DNA from: an uncultured Bacteroidales bacterium
Lineage (GTDB): Bacteria > Bacteroidota > Bacteroidia > Bacteroidales > UBA932
Length of the DNA stretch: 18,992 nt
Direction: 5' to 3'
Assembly (NCBI GenBank): GCA_934725285.1
Contig: CAKVBK010000033.1
Span: forward strand, 1-18,992
Shown: one piece after another, positions 13,892 to 18,992 of the stretch
Layout of the letters: every line of letters starts with the position of its first letter
How positions within the stretch are numbered: the stretch's first letter is position 1
Position numbers and translations under genes: made by a program
The notes under the pieces: generated by a model
The model's input: only the letters and a program-made list of their open reading frames with translations
Database searches by the model: none
Told to the model about the DNA's origin: nothing

Positions 13892-15742
13892 CTACTTGCT
13901 GTTGTCGAATGTGCCGTTGTCCCAACCGATGTTCTGAGGGATCTCGCTTCCGGTGTTGGACTGGATGAATCCGTTAGGGAGCGGGAACACATAGTCATAG
14001 TCGTGGATGTTCGGACGCTGGATTCCGTCGTTGGCGTTAGGGTAGTTCCAGCCATATTTCCTGACTCTGTCCACGAGAACGTTTCCATAGCCAAGTGAGG
14101 CGAGGTTAGGGTTGTTGGACAGACGTGAGAGGGTCACACGGCGCTGCTCCTCTCCGAAGAGCTCCCGGGCACGCTCGTCAAGAATGTAGTCAAGTGTCAC
14201 CTCCGAGGCGGAGCAGTCGGCCGCACCGGCGCGCTCTCTGACTGCGTTGATGTCCTTTGCGGCGTTAGCCTTGTCACCCTTGCCAAGATAAGCCTCGGCG
14301 CGGAGAAGATAGGTCTCCGCCACACGGGCGACATACCAATCGACATCATACTGCTGCCAGCTTGGGCCGGAGGACTTGGTGCCGCGTTTGTCAGTGGAGA
14401 ACTTCCAGATGCGTGGCCAGTAACCTACGGTGTCGGCAGGCGTAAGAGTGTAGGACGGGAAAAGGGTCGCCACGTCAGCGATGGCCTGAGGCCATGTCTT
14501 CTCACCGCTCGGCTGCCAAACATTGTGCTGGAGCATTGTCTCAGAGCCACGGAAGTCGTTCTTGTCATTCCATACATTGTAGATGAAGAAGTTGGTAGGA
14601 CGGATGGTCGGACCGTAAACTCCGATTGTTCCGATAGAGTCTGGACGCGCTGAACCGGCCTCTGTCGTGCCGTCGGCGAAGTAGAAACCACCGTCACCGA
14701 ATATTCTTACATTCTCCTTGCCGTCAATGGTCTTGCGGGTGTTGTTGGAACGGATGAAGCCAGAGTTGATCGCGGCCTCTGACTGGTTGTAGTTGCATCT
14801 CCACCAAGAGTTTCCGCCACCACCGGTGCTGTAGGTTCCGTAATTGTACTGAGCGACCCAGATTGCCTCGCTGTTTCCCGCCTCGTGGTTCTGGTTGCCG
14901 ACCTGGAAGAGATCCCAGTAAGGGTTCAAGGCATGGCCATACCTGTCGGTAGCCTCATCCTTGCGCTCACCGTAACGGGTGGTCATAAGATGATAGTCGC
15001 CATCTGTTCCGTCTATGACACGTGTCGCGGCCTGGATGGCCTCATCGAATTTGCCGAGAGTGTTGCAGATCTCGGAGAGATAGTGGTCGGCGGCGGCTCT
15101 TGTGGCGCGTCCTGCGGCGGCAGCCGTCAAAGGAAGGTTCTCGCTCGCGAACTTGAAGTCATCGTAGCACTGCTGCCAAACCTCGGTGCGGGTGTTTCTC
15201 GGGAAGTCAAGGCAAAGTTCCTCGGTAGGAGTTGTCACTACAGGAACACCTCCGTAGAGGCCGGCGAGGTTGCGATAGAACCAACCGCGAAGGAATCTGG
15301 CCTCGGCGAGATATTCATTCTTCTGCGTCTCGCTGTTCCAGTTGAGATCCTTCTGCTCAATTGTCTGGATCACCTTGTTCATATCATAGATGACATAGTA
15401 CTGGTTTCTGAACCAGTGGTCGATGAATCCGTCGTTTCCGTTGTAGCCGCTGTCCCAGTTACCGGCGCCGATTCCGTTTGTTCCGGTGGAGGTGAAAGTG
15501 TCAAGACCGCAACCCATAAGAAGCCACGAGCATGTGTTGTGCATTACTCCAAGGAAGAGGTACTGAACTCTGGCGTAGCCATAGTTTATTGCGAGTTCAA
15601 CATCAGCAGGGCTGTTGTAGAAAGTCTTTGAGTTGAGTGTGTACGACTTTTCCTCAAGGAACTTGCTGTCACTTTCGCAGCTTGTCACAGCGAGCGTCGC
15701 TACCGCGGCGGCCACTGCAAGAATATATTTTCTGATCTTCAT
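13892..15742 (-). CDS. SusD/RagB-family outer-membrane lipoprotein (second pair)
   Basis: This 616-residue protein has signal peptide and lipobox AVTS-C22, followed by ESDSKFLEEKSY, which is acidic as expected for surface export and typical of mature SusD. The C-terminal family marks are ETYLLRAEAYLGKGDKANA (476-494), LDERARELFGEEQRRVTLSRL (521-541) and the ending PLPNGFIQSN...PQNIGW. It should be the substrate-binding lid of the SusC encoded 12 bases upstream, with tight co-transcription. A strong terminator follows at 13839-13873, so this operon has no third lipoprotein gene, unlike the first. The substrate is unknown. The two SusD proteins of the window are clearly diverged. Confidence 0.95.
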   Translation of the reverse strand: MKIRKYILAVAAAVATLAVTSCESDSKFLEEKSYTLNSKTFYNSPADVELAINYGYARVQYLFLGVMHNTCSWLLMGCGLDTFTSTGTNGIGAGNWDSGYNGNDGFIDHWFRNQYYVIYDMNKVIQTIEQKDLNWNSETQKNEYLAEARFLRGWFYRNLAGLYGGVPVVTTPTEELCLDFPRNTRTEVWQQCYDDFKFASENLPLTAAAAGRATRAAADHYLSEICNTLGKFDEAIQAATRVIDGTDGDYHLMTTRYGERKDEATDRYGHALNPYWDLFQVGNQNHEAGNSEAIWVAQYNYGTYSTGGGGNSWWRCNYNQSEAAINSGFIRSNNTRKTIDGKENVRIFGDGGFYFADGTTEAGSARPDSIGTIGVYGPTIRPTNFFIYNVWNDKNDFRGSETMLQHNVWQPSGEKTWPQAIADVATLFPSYTLTPADTVGYWPRIWKFSTDKRGTKSSGPSWQQYDVDWYVARVAETYLLRAEAYLGKGDKANAAKDINAVRERAGAADCSASEVTLDYILDERARELFGEEQRRVTLSRLSNNPNLASLGYGNVLVDRVRKYGWNYPNANDGIQRPNIHDYDYVFPLPNGFIQSNTGSEIPQNIGWDNGTFDNSK

Positions 15743-15754
15743 AATGCTGTCTGA

Positions 15755-18700
15755 TTAAAATGTGATGTTGGCACCGAAAGACACTGTTCTGTAAGTAGGT
15801 GTGGAGCCGTAGCGTGTACTTGACATATCCGCGGCGACAGTACCGCCATTCTCAGGGTCGAGACCAGACCATCCGGTGATGGTGAAGAGGTCGGTGGCTG
15901 AAACGTACAGACGCAGGTTCTGGATGCTCGCCTTGCGGAGAAGCTTTGAGCTGAAGTTGTAGGACAGGGTGAGGTCCTTAAGCTTCAGGAAGCTGCGCTG
16001 GTTCCAGTAATTGTAATTGTAGGTGGAGTTGTCGTAGCCGTACCTCGGGTACTTGTTGGAGTGGTTGCTCTCAGTCCAAGGATTGATGTCAAGCTGGTTG
16101 TCGGTCGTGCCTATGCTGAATCCGTTAGGATCATAGCCAAGGAAGTGCTTGTCGTTGCCCTGCATCCAACGGAAACTGAAGTAAAGTGAGAAGTTCTTCC
16201 AGCTGAGGGTGTTACCCAGGTTGACAGTGAAGAGAGGATCCATGTCACCGATCCAACCCTTGTCCGCTGTGGTGATCTTTCCGTCACCGTCGATGTCGGC
16301 GAATTTCAGGTCACCAGGCTTGGCGTCAGGCATGATCACCGTTCCGTCAGCGCTCTTGTAGTTGTTGATTTCCTCCTGACTCTGGAATATTCCAAGAAGC
16401 TTGTAGTCCCATGCTGAAGTGATGGAGTGACCAGGCATAAGGGCGTAGCTTGAGTCGTAACCTACGCTTGTGACACCGGCGACGTCAATGTTGTTGTTGT
16501 CGTCGAACAGTCTCACGATCTTGTTGCGGTTGAGGTCGAAAGTGAGGTTGGTCTCCCAATTCAGTGTGTTGACACCGTCTCCGTTGAGGTTGACGGAATG
16601 GAGAGTGATCTCGACACCTCTGTTGGTCACCTTGCCGGCGTTTGCGTCAACTGAAGGGAATCCGGAGACATAAGGGATTGACCTGTTGAGGAGCTGGTCG
16701 GTAGTGGCCGATGTGTAAACATCTACAGTACCGTCAAGTCTTGAGCCGAGAACAGTGAAGTCGAATCCGAGGTTCCACTTTGAGGTTGTGGCCCATGTGA
16801 GCGACCTGTTCTCAAGGCCTGTGATGTACATCGCATAGACACTCTGCTCGCCGAGCCATGTGTACGTCTTGCCAACGCCGGCGATTGTTGAATATGCCGC
16901 GACGGCGCTGGAGCCGTTCTGTCCCCAAGAGAGACGGAGTTTCAGGAAGTCAAGCCAGTTGACATCTTTCATAAAGTTCTCGTTGCTGAGGGTCCATGCC
17001 GCGGATGCTCCGAAGAAGTTACCCCACTTGTTGCCTTCTGCGAATGCTGAGTAACCATCACGGCGGTAGTTTCCTGTCAGATAGTAGCGGTTCGCGAAGT
17101 TATAGTTCAACCTTGCGAGATAGGAGATTCTCTGCCAGCTTGTGCGCTGGCGGGCGGCTGTCAGCTTGTCGGCGTTGGACAGATCAAGGCCATAAGTGCC
17201 GAGATCGGCGGCCGCAGGAATGTCAAACTCGCTGAAATCTATTCTGATGGCCTCCTGATTGTAAGCCTCACGGGTGTAGCCGGCGAGGACATCGATGTGA
17301 TGCCTCTTGATGTCGGTCGTGTAAGTGAGGATGTTGTCGATGTTCCAGTTGGATGTGTGGTAGTCACGCACGTAACCCTTTGACGAGCCGATATATTTGT
17401 AAGGATTGGCAAGGTCGTCCTCCACTCTTGTGTCGAGATATAGCTGAGGGTTGTTGAACAGATCCTGCTGTGAGGTGTTGCGCTGCGCGTTGAGTGTCAG
17501 CTTGTACTGAAGGCCCGGAAGGAACGGGAAGTCGATCTGGGCATAGCCCACTCCGCCGATGTTGTAGCCAACGGTCTGGTTGTCAGTCCAAAGGTAGCTG
17601 GCGTTCTCACGTCCCCACAGAGGGTTGATCTTGTCCTCTCCGGTAGGGTTGGAGTTGATCCAGCTCTCGTAGCCCTTGATCTCAGAGTGAGTGTAGGAAT
17701 ATGGACTCATCCAAGTCGCGGCCTGCATCGAAGGAGTGCATCCCCAGCTCTTGGATCCCATATAACGTCCGGTGAGACCGACGGTAAGCCAGTCGGCAAC
17801 CTTGGTGTCAACCTTTGACATTACGTTGAACTTGCGGAAGTTGTCTCCCTTGAGGACACCTCTTGTTCTGTCGTATCCACCAGAAATGTAGTAGGAGGTC
17901 TCGTTCTTCCTTCCGGAAATGCTGAGGCTGTAGCTCTGTGAAGGGGCGGTCTGTGAGATCTCGTCAAACCAGTCAACCTTGTTTCCGCTCTTGTAGACCT
18001 CAAGCTCACGCTGTGAGAAGACTGTGCTTGGGGAGACTTCCTCGGTGGCGGAGATCTTGTTTGCCGCTACCATGGCAAGGAAACGGTGCTCGATGAAAGT
18101 CTGGTCATCAGTCTGCATTCTTGGCTTGCGTCCCCAAGTGTTGAACTTCAGGTCAGCGTTGAAATTGACTGTAGGCTTGTCTGATCTTCCGCTCTTGGTA
18201 GTGATGACGATCACACCGTTGGCGGCACGTGATCCGTAGATCGCGGCTGAGGAGGCGTCCTTCATCACATCGATGCTTTGGATATCGTTGGTCTGTATCT
18301 CCTGGATGGAACCATAGAAAATCGCACCGTCGACGATGATCATCGGAGAGTTAGTGCTCTCGGCGCTGGTCGATGTGCTGGAAGGAATCGTGTTACGTCC
18401 ACGAAGGGTCATCGTGCTGAGGTTGCTGCCAGAAGCAGAGTTGGTAGGAAGATAGTGAAGACCGGCGACCTTACTTGACAATGCCACGAAAGCATTAGGG
18501 TTAGGAAGGTTGGCGATGTCTTTGTTGCTTCCGTAGTTCACGCTAGCGATGGCGCCGGACACATCCTTTTTGCGGGCTGTGCCGTAACCGACAACGACAA
18601 CTTCATCAAGAAAATTCGAGTCATCGGCCAAGACAACATTGATCACTTTCTGTGAGCCGACAGTGACTTCCTGTGCGGCATAGCCGATAGATGAGAAAAC

Positions 18701-18910
18701 CAGAACTGCCCCGGACGTCACGTTCGGAAGGTTCCAGGAACCATCAAGTTCTGTCATAGTTCCGGTGGTGGTGCCTTTCACAAGGACATTCACACCGACC
18801 AAAGGTTCACCAGCCTTGTCCGTGACCTTTCCGGACACGGAGGACTGGGCGAATGCTTGCATTCCGATTGTCAGAAGCACAAGCAAAGTCGTAATTATTC
18901 GTTTACCCAT
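15755..18910 (-). CDS. SusC/RagA-family TonB-dependent outer-membrane transporter (second pair)
   Basis: This 1051-residue protein has a signal peptide (MGKRIITTLLVLLTIGMQAFA), a carboxypeptidase-regulatory-like domain (about 24-95), a TonB box LDEVVVVGYGT (101-111), a plug with MIIVDGAIFYG (190-200) and the SusC signature MKDASSAAIYGSRAANGVIVITTKSG (216-241), then the barrel ending VSFGANITF with C-terminal Phe. A calcium-loop-like DIDGDGKITTAD (872-883) lies in a late extracellular part, a feature common in SusC proteins but absent from the other copy here. It should import the ligand of its SusD partner with TonB energy. Only 82 bases of upstream DNA are present; they contain no exact TAnnTTTG, so its promoter probably lies further right, or uses the TATAAT-like word about 35 bases upstream. 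Confidence 0.96.
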   Translation of the reverse strand: MGKRIITTLLVLLTIGMQAFAQSSVSGKVTDKAGEPLVGVNVLVKGTTTGTMTELDGSWNLPNVTSGAVLVFSSIGYAAQEVTVGSQKVINVVLADDSNFLDEVVVVGYGTARKKDVSGAIASVNYGSNKDIANLPNPNAFVALSSKVAGLHYLPTNSASGSNLSTMTLRGRNTIPSSTSTSAESTNSPMIIVDGAIFYGSIQEIQTNDIQSIDVMKDASSAAIYGSRAANGVIVITTKSGRSDKPTVNFNADLKFNTWGRKPRMQTDDQTFIEHRFLAMVAANKISATEEVSPSTVFSQRELEVYKSGNKVDWFDEISQTAPSQSYSLSISGRKNETSYYISGGYDRTRGVLKGDNFRKFNVMSKVDTKVADWLTVGLTGRYMGSKSWGCTPSMQAATWMSPYSYTHSEIKGYESWINSNPTGEDKINPLWGRENASYLWTDNQTVGYNIGGVGYAQIDFPFLPGLQYKLTLNAQRNTSQQDLFNNPQLYLDTRVEDDLANPYKYIGSSKGYVRDYHTSNWNIDNILTYTTDIKRHHIDVLAGYTREAYNQEAIRIDFSEFDIPAAADLGTYGLDLSNADKLTAARQRTSWQRISYLARLNYNFANRYYLTGNYRRDGYSAFAEGNKWGNFFGASAAWTLSNENFMKDVNWLDFLKLRLSWGQNGSSAVAAYSTIAGVGKTYTWLGEQSVYAMYITGLENRSLTWATTSKWNLGFDFTVLGSRLDGTVDVYTSATTDQLLNRSIPYVSGFPSVDANAGKVTNRGVEITLHSVNLNGDGVNTLNWETNLTFDLNRNKIVRLFDDNNNIDVAGVTSVGYDSSYALMPGHSITSAWDYKLLGIFQSQEEINNYKSADGTVIMPDAKPGDLKFADIDGDGKITTADKGWIGDMDPLFTVNLGNTLSWKNFSLYFSFRWMQGNDKHFLGYDPNGFSIGTTDNQLDINPWTESNHSNKYPRYGYDNSTYNYNYWNQRSFLKLKDLTLSYNFSSKLLRKASIQNLRLYVSATDLFTITGWSGLDPENGGTVAADMSSTRYGSTPTYRTVSFGANITF
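18818..18853 (-). repeat. 36-base block identical to one in the first SusC gene (copy 2)
   Basis: These bases are identical to 9970-10005 and code the same residues at the end of the signal peptide and start of the regulatory-like domain. Confidence 0.85.
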
Positions 18911-18992
18911 AACTTATAAATAACGTGAGTTCGATGAATTATAACTAAAAGAGAGACAATTGAATAAGGCCATTCTCATAAGGAGAGACACG

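Noticed and set aside
14885..15631. 248-codon plus-strand frame
   Set aside because: It is fully antisense to a strong SusD gene, with Val/Glu-rich composition expected from the complementary codons.
1..18992. tRNA, rRNA, CRISPR array, insertion-sequence ends or attachment sites
   Set aside because: I saw no cloverleaf or rRNA-like sequence, no regularly spaced repeats and no terminal inverted repeats flanking a gene. The word 'transposase' in the Rpn family name does not imply an insertion sequence here.

Overview
The window is a chromosomal piece from a member of the Bacteroidota, most likely a Bacteroidales species of a gut-like habitat. The evidence is two SusC/SusD outer-membrane pairs, Bacteroidales-type lipoprotein signals with acidic residues after the lipid cysteine, a close match to the Bacteroides -7 promoter consensus (TAnnTTTG), and gene starts without a clear Shine-Dalgarno. 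The genus cannot be fixed from this sequence. TGA, TAG and TAA all act as ordinary stops in the intact genes.

Layout, left to right. 1-444 has no convincing gene but holds three good stem-loops and a G8 run. 445-1416 (+) is a PD-(D/E)XK nuclease of the Rpn / PDDEXK_2 family, interrupted by one in-frame TGA at 742-744. 1502-2971 (-) is a DUF1186-type protein convergent with it. 3101-10062 (-) is a three-gene operon: SusC-like TonB-dependent transporter, SusD-like lipoprotein, and a fimbrillin/BACON-like surface lipoprotein. 10063-10402 is a divergent promoter region that also holds a possible 40-codon ORF. 10403-13815 (+) is a translationally overlapped pair: a polytopic membrane protein (DUF6057-like) and a TolB/PD40 beta-propeller lipoprotein carrying one CXXCH haem-attachment motif. 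13892-18910 (-) is a second SusC/SusD pair, separated from the + strand pair by a strong bidirectional terminator.

Functionally, each SusC/SusD pair should form a lidded outer-membrane importer driven by TonB. The acidic lipoprotein of the first operon probably adds a surface ligand-binding or scaffold subunit. No glycoside hydrolase, polysaccharide lyase, peptidase, sigma/anti-sigma pair or hybrid two-component regulator lies in the window, so the substrate (glycan, peptide or other) cannot be read. The membrane protein/propeller pair lies between the two importers on the opposite strand and has its own likely promoter.

The observations most worth a second look are the interrupted nuclease gene, the haem-motif propeller coupled to a multi-pass membrane protein, the perfect palindrome just downstream of the first SusC promoter, the small ORF in the divergent region, and a 36-base identical block shared by the two SusC genes. 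Nothing here clearly amounts to a new defence or mobile system.
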